Assembly (NCBI RefSeq): GCF_037081775.1
Contig: NZ_JBAMHQ010000001.1
Span: 868,001 to 932,000 of the forward strand
Length of the DNA stretch: 64,000 bases
DNA from: Haladaptatus sp. ZSTT2
GTDB lineage: Archaea; Halobacteriota; Halobacteria; Halobacteriales; Halococcaceae
Direction of reading: 5' to 3'
The notes under the pieces were generated by a model. The model was not told the DNA's origin. It worked only from the letters and a program-made list of their open reading frames with translations, and made no database searches. The translations under genes and the position numbers were made by a program. How positions within the stretch are numbered: position 1 is the first letter of the stretch; each line of letters begins with the position of its first letter. Below are positions 53,964 through 63,137 of the stretch, one piece after another.

Positions 53964-54488
53964 TTAGTCGAAGCTGAAGAGACCGCCGTCAGAGTCGTCT
54001 GATTCGGTCGTCGTGGTCGTTGAGGTGGTCTCCTCGGTGGTCGTGGTGGTTGTCGTCGAATCGGTGGTGGTCGTTTCGGTGGTGGTCGTCTCGGTAGTGG
54101 TCGTTGATTCCGTCGTCGTTTCTGTAGTCTCGGTCGTCGTGGTGGACTCCGTCGTCGTCGTGTCCGTAATCGTCACCGTTGGTTCGGCCGTTGTAGTCGT
54201 CGTACTCGTGGTCGTCGTTGACGTCTCCGTCGACTCGGCTGGCTCGTCGGTCGTCGCCGTCGTGGACGTGGTCGTGTCTTGGGCGGTCGTGGCTTGCGTC
54301 GTGGTCGCCGCAGACGTGGTTTGCGTCGGGGTTGCCGTGTTGGCCGTGTCAGATTGGTTGCCCTCGGCGAGGTTGCTGACGGACGACCCCATCTCGGGGG
54401 CAAAGGGGGCGATACCCGTCGAGACGGCGATGCCAGAGATGAACAGCAAGAGCCCAACCGCGAAGAGAGATTTTTGTGTCACACCCAT
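53964..54488 (-). CDS. Threonine-rich, mucin-like surface protein
   Basis: 174 residues. A hydrophobic segment at residues 8-28 serves as signal or anchor. After EGNQSDTANTATPTQ, residues about 45-165 are mostly Thr, with Ser, Glu and Asp in TTES, TTET and TTDS steps, then an acidic end SDDSDGGLFSFD. Haloarchaeal surface proteins carry such regions as O-glycosylated stalks, but here no folded domain remains. The repetitive DNA could be prone to slippage. Confidence 0.75.
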   Translation of the reverse strand: MGVTQKSLFAVGLLLFISGIAVSTGIAPFAPEMGSSVSNLAEGNQSDTANTATPTQTTSAATTTQATTAQDTTTSTTATTDEPAESTETSTTTTSTTTTTAEPTVTITDTTTTESTTTTETTETTTESTTTTETTTTETTTTDSTTTTTTTEETTSTTTTTESDDSDGGLFSFD

Positions 54489-54575
54489 CGTTGATTACTC
54501 CTTACCTGTCACCCCTCGTTATTATCGGGAGGCTAAACGCGTGAAACGGAAGAAAAAGCGCGCCAGTGTGGTCGA

Positions 54576-56813
54576 TTACCGACCGAATAACCGCTCGCGG
54601 AGGGTGCGACTGCGGCCCTTCTCTGCGAGCAACACCGAACACGAGATGTCGTCGACCACGTCAAGGACGAGCGACCCGCGAACGAGGCGAGTGAGCAGGC
54701 CCTTTTCGGTCGCACCGATGATGACGAGCGAGGAGTCTTTCGCCGCCGTCTCGATGGCTCCCTCGACGTCGCCCGTGGTGTCGATGCGGAGGTTCACGTC
54801 CGCGAGGTCGTGTTCTCTGGCCCACTGTTCTAAGAACACGCGGCCATCTGCCTCCTCGTCGGGTGAGTCGACGGCGTGGAGCAGGGTAATCTCGGAATCG
54901 TACTCTGCGCGCAGCATCGTCGCCACGGCCGCAGAGAGGTCTGAATCCGGGCCACCGGCGGTCGGGACGAGCAGCTTCGAGGGGTCGAACCCACGGTCTT
55001 TGAGCACGAGGAAGTCACACGGGATGTTCTCGGTGAGTTCGTCTAACGCGCTCTCTGCGCGACCGGGTGCGCCGTGGGAGTCTGCCCCCCAACCCATCAC
55101 GACGAGGTCTGCCTCGTGGGTTTTTGCCGCGTCGAAAATCTCCTCGAACGACCGGTGTGAGAGGATGGTGTGAGTGTCCACGTCCACGCCGAACGTCGTC
55201 GCGTCTTTGCGGGCGCGTTCAAGCAACGTCGAGGACTCCGCGTCGAGTTGGTCTTTGTACGCCGCCGCCCCCGCAAGCGCCGTCTGGTCGGGTACGGTGA
55301 TGATGTGGATGGCGTCTACGGTGCCACCTTTCTGTTTTGCCACTGCGCTCGCAAGCGAGATGAGGTCTTTCTCGCTCGCGGGGTTTGCAAGCGGCACCAT
55401 CACGCGATACTGGCCGCCGTCTGGCTGGACGGCCCCCGCCGCAGAGACAGCAGGTTCTGGCATCACGTCAGAGCGATTCAGGATGTACTGGCTCAGGATG
55501 CCCTGTTTCTCCGTGCGCGAACGGGCGTAGAAGACGTACCAGAGGGCGGCGAAGGCGACGAAGGCGAGACTGAGGGCGACGATTTCCGGATTGATGAACG
55601 CGATGAGCGCGAACGAGATGACCGCCCCGAGAATCGGCACGACGGGGTAGAACGGCACCTCGTAGTCGGGTTTGTAGCCCGCCGGATTCGCCTCGCGCAT
55701 CACGATGAGCGCGATGTTGAGCAGGCCGTAGATGATGAGGTGGAGCGTACTCCCGGCCGTCGAGAGCGTCGCCAAGTCACCGAACAGGATGAACAGCAAG
55801 ATGAACCCGCCGGTGAGCGCGATTGCGCGATACGGCGTCCCGAAGCGGGGGTGAATCGTGTTCAGGTCTTCGGTGACGATTTTGTCCCGCCCCATGGCGA
55901 AATTGATGCGTGAGGAGGCGAGAATCGAGGCGTTCGCACTCGACGCCGTTGCGAGCAGGCCGCCAAAGAGGAGGGCAACTGCGCCAATCGGCCCGAGGAG
56001 GATGCGCGCCACGTCCACGACGGCGGTGTCGTTACCCGCGACCACGCTGTTTGGCACGGCGGCGAGGACGACGAGCAAGACAAGCGCGTAGATGGCGGTG
56101 ACGAGCAGGACGCTCCCGATGACGGCGCGCGGCAGGTTGCGGCCGGGGTCTTTGATTTCCTCTGCAACCGACGTAATCTGGACGAAACCCAGATACGAGA
56201 CGAAGATGATGCCCGTCACGGGGAGCAGCGGTCCGTAGCCATCCGGCGCGAATGGCCGGAGAGAGGAGATGTCTGCTTGCAGCGCCCCGACTAGCGTGAA
56301 CACCGTGAGGATGCCCACGAGCGTGACGACGATGATGTTCTGCAGGCGGCCCGTCTCTTTTGCGCCCACGTAGTTGATGAACGTGAACAGCGCTGCGCCC
56401 ACGAGCGCGATGATTTTCGCACCCGTCAGGGTGAGCGGCCCAAGCGCGAGGGTGGGCACGTCTACGAACACGGAGACGTACTGGCCAAAGCCGAACATGT
56501 AGAACGCAGAGGCAAAGGCAAGGCCCATCCAGTTGGCCCAACCTGCAATGCTGCCGAACAGCGGCCCGAGGGCGTGATTGACGTAGTAGTACGCGCCCCC
56601 GGCTTTCGGCATGGCCGTGCCGAGTTCACTCGCGGAGAGTGCGGTGAGCAGGGCAATCCCGCCACCGAGGACGAACGCCGCGGCGGCGAGTGGGCCGGCG
56701 GTTTCGACGGCCACGCCAGGCAGGACGAAGATGCCCGCCCCAATCATGGTGCCCACGCCGATGGTCAGCGCGGCGAGCGGCCCGAGGTCTTTTGCGAGTT
56801 CTTCGTCACTCAT
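54576..56813 (-). CDS. APC permease fused to universal-stress-protein domains
   Basis: 745 residues. Residues 1-430 form an amino acid/polyamine/cation permease with about twelve helices; GVGTMIGAGIFVLPG and AFVLGGGIALLTALSASELG are the first-helix signatures. Two universal-stress domains follow (about 470-605 and 610-745), beginning YRVMVPLANPASEKDLI and KLLVPTAGGPDSDLS. Nucleotide-binding glycine motifs are partly kept (VMGWGADSHGAPGR; IIGATEKGLL). Likely imports amino acids or related cations under stress control. Overlaps the upstream usp gene by four bases. Confidence 0.93.
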   Translation of the reverse strand: MSDEELAKDLGPLAALTIGVGTMIGAGIFVLPGVAVETAGPLAAAAFVLGGGIALLTALSASELGTAMPKAGGAYYYVNHALGPLFGSIAGWANWMGLAFASAFYMFGFGQYVSVFVDVPTLALGPLTLTGAKIIALVGAALFTFINYVGAKETGRLQNIIVVTLVGILTVFTLVGALQADISSLRPFAPDGYGPLLPVTGIIFVSYLGFVQITSVAEEIKDPGRNLPRAVIGSVLLVTAIYALVLLVVLAAVPNSVVAGNDTAVVDVARILLGPIGAVALLFGGLLATASSANASILASSRINFAMGRDKIVTEDLNTIHPRFGTPYRAIALTGGFILLFILFGDLATLSTAGSTLHLIIYGLLNIALIVMREANPAGYKPDYEVPFYPVVPILGAVISFALIAFINPEIVALSLAFVAFAALWYVFYARSRTEKQGILSQYILNRSDVMPEPAVSAAGAVQPDGGQYRVMVPLANPASEKDLISLASAVAKQKGGTVDAIHIITVPDQTALAGAAAYKDQLDAESSTLLERARKDATTFGVDVDTHTILSHRSFEEIFDAAKTHEADLVVMGWGADSHGAPGRAESALDELTENIPCDFLVLKDRGFDPSKLLVPTAGGPDSDLSAAVATMLRAEYDSEITLLHAVDSPDEEADGRVFLEQWAREHDLADVNLRIDTTGDVEGAIETAAKDSSLVIIGATEKGLLTRLVRGSLVLDVVDDISCSVLLAEKGRSRTLRERLFGR

Positions 56814-57238
56814 TTGTCAGTGACGTCCGGCAAGACGACCACCGGCCGGTCGGTGTCGGTCACGAGAGACAGTGCAACGTCCCCAGAGAGCAGGCGAACC
56901 CACCGGCTCCCTCCACGCGGCGAGAAGGCGATTGCCGTCGCGTCTACGTCCGAAGCAGTGTCGAAAATCGTCTCTGCAACGTCCGTCCCGTAGCGCAGTT
57001 CGGTCTCGACGGTGACCGTGGTGAGCGTGTCTTTGACCACGGCGAAGATGTCTGCTGCGCCCTCCTGCCGTTGTTCGACGGAGGCTTTGTCGGGTGCGCC
57101 ACCCGCTTTTTCGATGACGTGAAGCGCCACGACGCGGCTGTCGGCGTCGAGATACGGCGCGAGCGCGAGACACGTCGTTCGCGCGTCGGTCTCGTCAGCG
57201 ACCGGGACGACGACGCAGTCGACGAGGGAGTTACCCAT
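56810..57238 (-). CDS. Universal stress protein
   Basis: 142 residues from ATG 57238. VDCVVVPVADETDARTTCLALAPYLDADSRVVALHVIEK is the first half of a Usp domain. The final ATP loop normally G-x2-G-x9-G-S/T is altered to SPRGGSRWVRLLSGDVALSLV. Encoded just before the APC-Usp fusion, four-base overlap, so it probably acts with that transporter. The in-frame upstream GTG codons are less likely starts. Confidence 0.85.
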   Translation of the reverse strand: MGNSLVDCVVVPVADETDARTTCLALAPYLDADSRVVALHVIEKAGGAPDKASVEQRQEGAADIFAVVKDTLTTVTVETELRYGTDVAETIFDTASDVDATAIAFSPRGGSRWVRLLSGDVALSLVTDTDRPVVVLPDVTDK

Positions 57239-57441
57239 CGACACCACCGCCCGGTGGCTCGTGTTCGATAGCGAGGCCGTGACAGTTCCCGTTGCTGGCG
57301 AGTGAATGGTTCATGATAGGTGCAGACAGACTACTCGAACTTAACTGGTCGGTGTCGTCGGTCGATACGTGAGCAAGTTGCACACTGAGACGGTCTGAGG
57401 AATAGAAATGAACTTACCTCCCCCGGCAAAACACGACAACC

Positions 57442-57480
57442 ATGAAGAGTCTCGCTCGTGAGGGGTCTGGATGCGAGTAA
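57442..57480 (+). CDS. Possible 12-residue leader peptide overlapping trkA start
   Basis: ATG 57442 lies 27 bases after the TATA-like ACTTACC (57412-57418), the spacing of a leaderless start. The frame reads MKSLAREGSGCE and stops at 57478-57480, just after the trkA ATG at 57471 in another frame. Inside it GAGGGG gives a ribosome-binding site for trkA. Short enough to be chance. Confidence 0.3.
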   Translation: MKSLAREGSGCE

Positions 57481-58805
57481 TCGTTGTGGGAGCCGGTGAA
57501 GTCGGCTCCAGTATCGCAGCGAGCCTCGCAGACAGCCACGAAGTGGTCGTGATTGATATTGACCGCGACCGCGTCGAGGCGCTCACCTACTCCCTCGACG
57601 TGCTCGCTATCGAAGGCGACGGCGCAGACCTCGACACGCTGAGAGAAGCCGGTATCGAACAGACCGACATGGTCATCGCTAGCACGGACGACGACGAGAC
57701 GAACATCGTGACCTGTGGCACGGTCAAAACCACGAGTGACGCCTTCACCATCGCCCGGGTGAAGAACACGAAGTATCTCACGACGTGGCAGAGCAAAGAA
57801 GGCGCATTCGGCGTCGATTTCCTCGTGTGTACGGACTTGCTGACCGCAGAGAGCATCGTCCGCGTCGTTGGCCTCCCCGCGACCCAAGACGTAGACGCCT
57901 TCGCGGGCGGAAGCGTCCTCATGGCCCAGTTTGGCATCTCGGCTGAAAGCCCCATCACCGGTCAGACGATTCGAGACGCAGACCGCTTCGACTCGCTCAC
58001 CTTCGCCGCCATCTTGCGGGGAGATGCGGTCGTCATCCCGCGCGGGGAGACGACGATCGAAACCGACGACCAAGTCATCGTCATCGGCAGCCCCGAGAGT
58101 GTCCGCGGCTTTGCGATGGAACTCGCCCCCGGACAGGGCGGCAACGGCCAAGACGTAGTCATCATCGGCGGCAGCGAAATCGCCTTCCAGACCGCCCGCC
58201 TGCTCGAAGCCCGCGGCTTTCATCCCCGTCTCATCGAAGACCGAGAGGCGCGCGCGCTCGAACTCGCAGAGCGTCTGCCGAACACCACGGTCATGGAGTC
58301 AGACCCGACTGACATCGAGTTTCTCACCCGTGAGATGGTTGGACAGGCAGACATCGTCATCGCGGGCCTCGAATCCGACGAGCGCAACCTGCTCGCCTCG
58401 CTGCTCGCAAAGCGCCTCGGGGCAAAACGCACCGTCGCCATCGTCGATGCCGGCGAGTACGTCGACCTGTTCGAGGCCGTTGGCGTGGACGTGGCCGTAA
58501 ATCCCCGTGAGGCAACTGCAGAGGAGATTACGCGCTTTACCCGCGACGAACAAGCAGAGAACGTCGCACTCATCGAATCAGACCGCGCCGAGGTGCTCGA
58601 ATTCGAAATCGACGCAGACAGCATCCTCGCGGGCCGCCCGATTCAACAGTCGGTCGCAGACCTCCCCGAGGGCGTCGTCATCGGCGCGGTGACGCGCGAC
58701 AACCGCATGATTACCCCCCGTGGTGACACCGTCATCGAGGTGAACGACCACGTTGTCCTGTTCGTTGACCACGACGCAATCGACGCGGTGACCGCGAGCG
58801 TATGA
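57471..58805 (+). CDS. trkA: Potassium uptake regulatory protein TrkA
   Basis: 444 residues, two tandem RCK units. The first opens RVIVVGAGEVGSSIAASLADSHEVVVIDID with an NAD-binding Rossmann loop, the second DVVIIGGSEIAFQTARLLEARGF. Each is followed by a TrkA-C domain ending RGDAVVIPRGETTIETDDQVIVIG and MITPRGDTVIEVNDHVVLFV. Gates the TrkH channel in response to nucleotides. Overlaps trkH by four bases. Confidence 0.96.
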   Translation: MRVIVVGAGEVGSSIAASLADSHEVVVIDIDRDRVEALTYSLDVLAIEGDGADLDTLREAGIEQTDMVIASTDDDETNIVTCGTVKTTSDAFTIARVKNTKYLTTWQSKEGAFGVDFLVCTDLLTAESIVRVVGLPATQDVDAFAGGSVLMAQFGISAESPITGQTIRDADRFDSLTFAAILRGDAVVIPRGETTIETDDQVIVIGSPESVRGFAMELAPGQGGNGQDVVIIGGSEIAFQTARLLEARGFHPRLIEDREARALELAERLPNTTVMESDPTDIEFLTREMVGQADIVIAGLESDERNLLASLLAKRLGAKRTVAIVDAGEYVDLFEAVGVDVAVNPREATAEEITRFTRDEQAENVALIESDRAEVLEFEIDADSILAGRPIQQSVADLPEGVVIGAVTRDNRMITPRGDTVIEVNDHVVLFVDHDAIDAVTASV

Positions 58806-60337
58806 AACGGCGCGTAAACTGGTGGACGAGTGTCAGTCTGACCGGCACCGTCATCAAATATCTCTCCGTTGCGCTGTTGCTACCGCTGTTCGTCGCGCTC
58901 GTAGACGGAGAGGGCGTCATGACGTTCGTGGCAACCATCGCCATCACGCTCACCGTTGGCGTGGCCCTAGAACGCTTCGAACGCGACGACGAACTGGGCT
59001 TTCGTGAAGGCTTCCTGATGGTCGCACTGACGTGGTTCGGCGTCGCCGTCATCGGGACGATTCCGTACCTCATCGCGGGCTACGGCACCGAATCCATGCT
59101 CGCAAATCCCGTGAACGCGCTGTTCGAGTCGATGAGCGGGTTTACCACCACAGGCGCGACGGTGATGGGCGACTTCACCATCCACTCGCGCGCCATCCTC
59201 ATCTGGCGACAGTTGACCCAGTGGCTCGGCGGCATGGGCATCGTCGTCCTCGCCGTGGCAATCTTGCCCGAGCTGTCTGTGGGGGGCGCACAGCTTATGG
59301 ACGCAGAAGCGCCCGGCCCCGGCCTCGAAAAGCTCACCCCGCGTATCGCAGAGACGGCGCGGGCGCTCTGGGGGGCGTATCTCGGCTTCACCATCCTCCA
59401 AATCGTGTTGCTCTACGGGCTGCATCTCGGCGGGATGGCCCCGAACATGGACGTTTACAACGCCGTTGCCCACGCGCTCACGACGATGCCGACGGGCGGG
59501 TTCTCCCCGGAAGCCCGGAGCATCGAAGCGTTCTCTGCGGCCGTCCAGTGGGTCATCATCCCGTTCATGGTCGTCGCCGGGACGAACTTTGCGCTGTTCT
59601 GGCACGTCCTCACCGGCGAGTCAGAGCAGTTATTCGAAGACAGCGAGTTTCGCGCCTATCTCGGCGCGATGGCCGTTCTCTCTGCGGTGATTGCTGGCTT
59701 GCTGTTTACGGGCGCAGGCCTCGGCGCCATCGCTGGGCAGGTGCCGCCAATCATCGGTGAGAGCGAAGACGCGCTGCGCCACGCCACCTTTCAAGTCACC
59801 TCGATTATGACGACGACGGGCTACGCCTCGATGGACTTCAACACGTGGAGTGCGCCCACCCAGTACCTCCTCCTGTTCGCCATGTTCATCGGCGGCAGTG
59901 CGGGGTCTACGGGTGGGGCAGTCAAGGTCGTCCGCTGGCTCGTCATCCTCAAATCGCTCCGTCGGGAGCTGTTTACGACGGTGCACCCCGAAGCCATCTC
60001 GCCGGTGCGCCTCGGTGGGCGGACGGTCGATGAGCGCGCGATTCGCGGCATCTACGCCTTCACGCTGCTGTACGTGCTCATCTTCTTCTTCGGCGTGCTG
60101 TTCGTGCTCGTGGACATGACGCGCATCCAAGACTCGCTGTCGGTGCTCGAAGTGATGAGTGCCGTCGCCGCGACGCTCGGAAACGTCGGCCCGGGCTTTG
60201 GCGCGGCCGGACCGATGAACAACTACCTCGTGTTCACCCAAGAGAGCAAGCTCCTGATGGTGTTTTTGATGTGGGTTGGGCGACTGGAAATCTTCCCGGT
60301 GTTCGTCCTGCTCACGTCGGCCTACTGGCGGAGCTAG
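58802..60337 (+). CDS. trkH: Potassium transporter TrkH (first)
   Basis: 511 residues with four pore repeats. Selectivity regions include FESMSGFTTTGATV, ALTTMPTGGFSPEAR, SIMTTTGYASMDFN and ATLGNVGPGFG, each with the key Gly. GSAGSTGGAVKVVR is the gating-loop region. Passively or proton-coupled takes up potassium, the main osmolyte of salt-in haloarchaea. Pairs with trkA just upstream. Shares a CTAG stop overlap with a second trkH. Confidence 0.96.
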   Translation: MKRRVNWWTSVSLTGTVIKYLSVALLLPLFVALVDGEGVMTFVATIAITLTVGVALERFERDDELGFREGFLMVALTWFGVAVIGTIPYLIAGYGTESMLANPVNALFESMSGFTTTGATVMGDFTIHSRAILIWRQLTQWLGGMGIVVLAVAILPELSVGGAQLMDAEAPGPGLEKLTPRIAETARALWGAYLGFTILQIVLLYGLHLGGMAPNMDVYNAVAHALTTMPTGGFSPEARSIEAFSAAVQWVIIPFMVVAGTNFALFWHVLTGESEQLFEDSEFRAYLGAMAVLSAVIAGLLFTGAGLGAIAGQVPPIIGESEDALRHATFQVTSIMTTTGYASMDFNTWSAPTQYLLLFAMFIGGSAGSTGGAVKVVRWLVILKSLRRELFTTVHPEAISPVRLGGRTVDERAIRGIYAFTLLYVLIFFFGVLFVLVDMTRIQDSLSVLEVMSAVAATLGNVGPGFGAAGPMNNYLVFTQESKLLMVFLMWVGRLEIFPVFVLLTSAYWRS

Positions 60338-61920
60338 GGGTTGAGTCCGTAAACGGCCGCCCGGATGAACACGAGGATGGGGATGATTTCTAAGCGGCCG
60401 ACCCACATGTTGAGAATCAACATCCCTTCTGCGAGGCGCGGCATCGTCGGCCCGGTGATGCCGGTCGAAAGCCCGACGTTCCCTTGAGCGCTCGCCACTT
60501 CGAACAGTGCGTCTGCGAAGGAGAAATCGGGGCCAGCGAGGTTCGTGAGGACGACGCTTGCGACGAGAAGCAAGATGAGCCAGAGGATGGTGACGATGGC
60601 CGCCTCTGCGAACTCGCGTTCCATCTCGTTGCGGTGGAGCGTTCGGCCGTCCATCTTGAGCGTGATGACGGCGTTTGCGGGCAGAAACACCCGTCTGAAC
60701 TGCCAGCGAATCCCGCGGCCAATCGTGTAGCCACGGATGATTTTGATGCCGCCAACCGTACTTCCGGCGGCCCCGCCCATCGTCATCGCGCCAGCGAGGA
60801 TTACCTTCCCGCCTGAAGACCACGTGCCGATGGGTGCAGACTGAAAGCCCGTACAGGTGAGCGCGCTGATGAACTGGAAGGTCGAATCGCGCAACGAGAG
60901 CGCGGGCGCGAGCGTAGCGAGGTTCTGAATTGTGAGCACGGCGACACCGAGGCCGAAAAGGATGAACAGCCAGCGCGTCTGAAGGTCCGAAAAGAAGTGA
61001 CGCGGGTCGCGCTCTGAGAGGACGAGGTAGTGGATGGGGAACGCAATCGCGCCAATCGCCATCACCGGCAGCAAGACGACCTCGATGAGCGGCGAGTTAT
61101 AGGTACCAATCGAGTTGTCGGTGACGGAAAACCCGCCGGTCGAAAGCCCCGTCATCGCGTGGTTTATCGCCTGCCACGCGACTTCGGTCGTCGGGAGTGT
61201 GCTGCCGTATTCAGAGAGACGAATCGCCACGAACAAGAGCGCAATCGACAGGAGAGTGTAGCCGAGGAACATCTTCCAGACGGTTCTGACTGTTGAGACG
61301 ATGCTCGGGTGGATTTTCTCCTCGCGTGTTTCACTCTGGTAGAGTGCGTAGCTCCCACTGCCGGGGCGGGCGAGAATCGAGACGGTGAGGACGATGACAC
61401 CCACGCCACCGACCCACTGGATGAGCGAGCGCCACCAGAGCAGCGCCTTTGGCAGGGTTGGCTCGTGAACCGCCATCGTCAGTCCACTGCCCGTCCACCC
61501 GCTCATCGACTCGAAAAAGGCATGCAGCGGCGAGCGAAAGTAGGCGAGACTCGAGCCGTAATCGACGCCCGCGGGGACGTAGCTTGCCGCGACGGACTGG
61601 GGGACGAGGTAGGCGGCGAACAAAAAGGGTAACGCACCGAAAATAGCGGTCGCAAACCAGCCTGCGGCGGCGATGACCATCCCGTGTTTCATCAGCGGGG
61701 CTGGCGCGTCGTCGAACAGTTTTCTGGCGAGGCCGCCGACACCGGCGGTAACCGTGGCGGCGAGGACGAACGCCCCGGCGACGTAGAGTTCTCCGAACGC
61801 GAGCGCCACGCCCGCAGAAAGCGCGAGCAGGGCGGCTTCCATCAACACGAGCGCGCCGACGTCGCGGAAGATGGTGGCGAGGTCGGTCGGCACGATACCG
61901 TCGTGGGCTGGGTTCGCCAT
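60334..61920 (-). CDS. trkH: Potassium transporter TrkH (second)
   Basis: 528 residues, transcribed towards the first trkH. Filter regions FESMSGWTGSGLTM, AMTGLSTGGFSVTDN, SALTCTGFQSAPI and ASAQGNVGLSTGI; gating-loop region GGAAGSTVGGIKIIRG. In the first filter T-T-T-G is replaced by T-G-S-G, so ion selectivity may differ from the first copy. It starts one base after the trkA-like gene stop, so the two form a unit. Confidence 0.95.
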   Translation of the reverse strand: MANPAHDGIVPTDLATIFRDVGALVLMEAALLALSAGVALAFGELYVAGAFVLAATVTAGVGGLARKLFDDAPAPLMKHGMVIAAAGWFATAIFGALPFLFAAYLVPQSVAASYVPAGVDYGSSLAYFRSPLHAFFESMSGWTGSGLTMAVHEPTLPKALLWWRSLIQWVGGVGVIVLTVSILARPGSGSYALYQSETREEKIHPSIVSTVRTVWKMFLGYTLLSIALLFVAIRLSEYGSTLPTTEVAWQAINHAMTGLSTGGFSVTDNSIGTYNSPLIEVVLLPVMAIGAIAFPIHYLVLSERDPRHFFSDLQTRWLFILFGLGVAVLTIQNLATLAPALSLRDSTFQFISALTCTGFQSAPIGTWSSGGKVILAGAMTMGGAAGSTVGGIKIIRGYTIGRGIRWQFRRVFLPANAVITLKMDGRTLHRNEMEREFAEAAIVTILWLILLLVASVVLTNLAGPDFSFADALFEVASAQGNVGLSTGITGPTMPRLAEGMLILNMWVGRLEIIPILVFIRAAVYGLNP

Positions 61921-61921
61921 C

Positions 61922-62605
61922 TCAGTCGTGGTCCTCGTAGTGACCGAAGATATCGGTAATCTCCGGTGTTGCGCCCTTGCCCGAATACACGGTCAACAGG
62001 TCGCCCGCTTCGAGTCGCGTGTTCCCGCGGGGTGTAATCGGATGGCCCCCACCGTTTCGCTCGATGGCCACGATGAGCATTTCCGCCGAGAGAAGCCCAG
62101 CCGTGTCGGCTTCCTGCAGCGTCTTGCCATCGATTGGCGAGTCCTCTTTGACGGTGATTTCAAACACCTCGGCCTCGTCACCGATGCGCATGTAATCGAC
62201 GATTGCCGGGCGTTTGACCGAGCGATAGAGATACTCTGCGATGAGGCGCTGTGGGTTCTCCATCGTGTTCACGCCAATCTGGCGGAAGATGTCCATGTGG
62301 TCTGGGTTGTGCACGACGGAGACGATTTTCGGGATGGACAGTTCCTTCGAGAGCAGACAGACCATGATGTTCGTCGCATCCTGGTCGGTCGTGCTGATGA
62401 GCGCGTCTGCGCGGTCTGCGCCCGCATCGAGGAGCGTGTCTTTGACCGTGGCATCGTCGTGGATGACGAGACAGTCGAACGACGAGGCGACGAGTTCGGC
62501 CTTAGCCTCGTCGCGTTCGATGACGACGACCTCATTTCCCCCCGCGGTCGCAATTTCGATGAGCGGAGTGCCAATGTCACCAGCACCAACGATGACGATA
62601 TACAT
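61922..62605 (-). CDS. TrkA-family potassium regulator, single unit
   Basis: 227 residues from ATG 62605. One RCK unit: MYIVIVGAGDIGTPLIEIATAGGNEVVVIERDE, then a TrkA-C end (SAEMLIVAIERNGGGHPITPRGNTRLEAGDLLTVYSG). Half the size of the TrkA at 57471, so it probably works as a dimer or octamer. It controls the second trkH, one base downstream. The 21 upstream codons are not family-like. Confidence 0.93.
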   Translation of the reverse strand: MYIVIVGAGDIGTPLIEIATAGGNEVVVIERDEAKAELVASSFDCLVIHDDATVKDTLLDAGADRADALISTTDQDATNIMVCLLSKELSIPKIVSVVHNPDHMDIFRQIGVNTMENPQRLIAEYLYRSVKRPAIVDYMRIGDEAEVFEITVKEDSPIDGKTLQEADTAGLLSAEMLIVAIERNGGGHPITPRGNTRLEAGDLLTVYSGKGATPEITDIFGHYEDHD

Positions 62606-62649
62606 CTGGAATCGGGGTTCTCCGCCGGTTATTGAAAGTGTGTCGCTTC

Positions 62650-63033
62650 TCAGATTTGCGTGACCCACGCGACGTAGTCGTCCGACCGCTCATAGACAGT
62701 ACAGAACGCCACATCGACGAACGCCGCGACGCGTTCTGGGTCGGTGCGCGCGGCGATGCGGACGTTCGCACCCTCTGCTTCCTCAGGGCGGGTGAGCTCG
62801 TCGATTTTGAACGCCGGATAGTCTGCGAGCAGGGCTTTGAGGCGGTCGAGTTCGGCCGCGGTGCAATCGAGGTTGAGCGTGCCCGAGGCAAACTGTATCC
62901 ACGGAGCGAGGGACTCGCCCTCGACTTCGGCTTCGATGGTGAGAAACTGGCTGTCTCGACTGTCGTGTGCGGCAATCGCATCGACGAAAAGTGCCCGACG
63001 CGTGTCGGCGGTATCGGCGGCAAATCGCGTCAT
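62650..63033 (-). CDS. Conserved haloarchaeal protein, unknown function
   Basis: 127 residues, soluble, acidic, mixed alpha-beta: [44 protein letters not shown], then [18 protein letters not shown] and [18 protein letters not shown]. It does not match Pcc1 of KEOPS. It lies 44 bases upstream of the trkA-like gene and diverges from adk. No family recognised. Confidence 0.65.
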   Translation of the reverse strand: MTRFAADTADTRRALFVDAIAAHDSRDSQFLTIEAEVEGESLAPWIQFASGTLNLDCTAAELDRLKALLADYPAFKIDELTRPEEAEGANVRIAARTDPERVAAFVDVAFCTVYERSDDYVAWVTQI

Positions 63034-63137
63034 GCGGACGGCTTTGTCGCGGAGGAGTAAAAGCGAGGGGGCCGCAGGTTGGCAGGACCTTCGCCCGTTT
63101 CCATACGCCTTTTAGGGCTGGCCTCAAATTCTCGGCT

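Noticed and set aside
54013-55173. Plus-strand Val/Ser-rich frame of 386 codons
   Set aside because: Antisense of the Thr repeats and of the APC-Usp gene; ACN codons read backwards give Val-rich sequence.
59630-60823. Minus-strand frame of 397 codons across both trkH ends
   Set aside because: Out of frame with both transporters and rich in Arg and His, unlike a real haloarchaeal protein.
62650-63033. KEOPS subunit Pcc1
   Set aside because: Length and motifs do not fit; the SLRPDN-like and DDY patterns of Pcc1 are absent.
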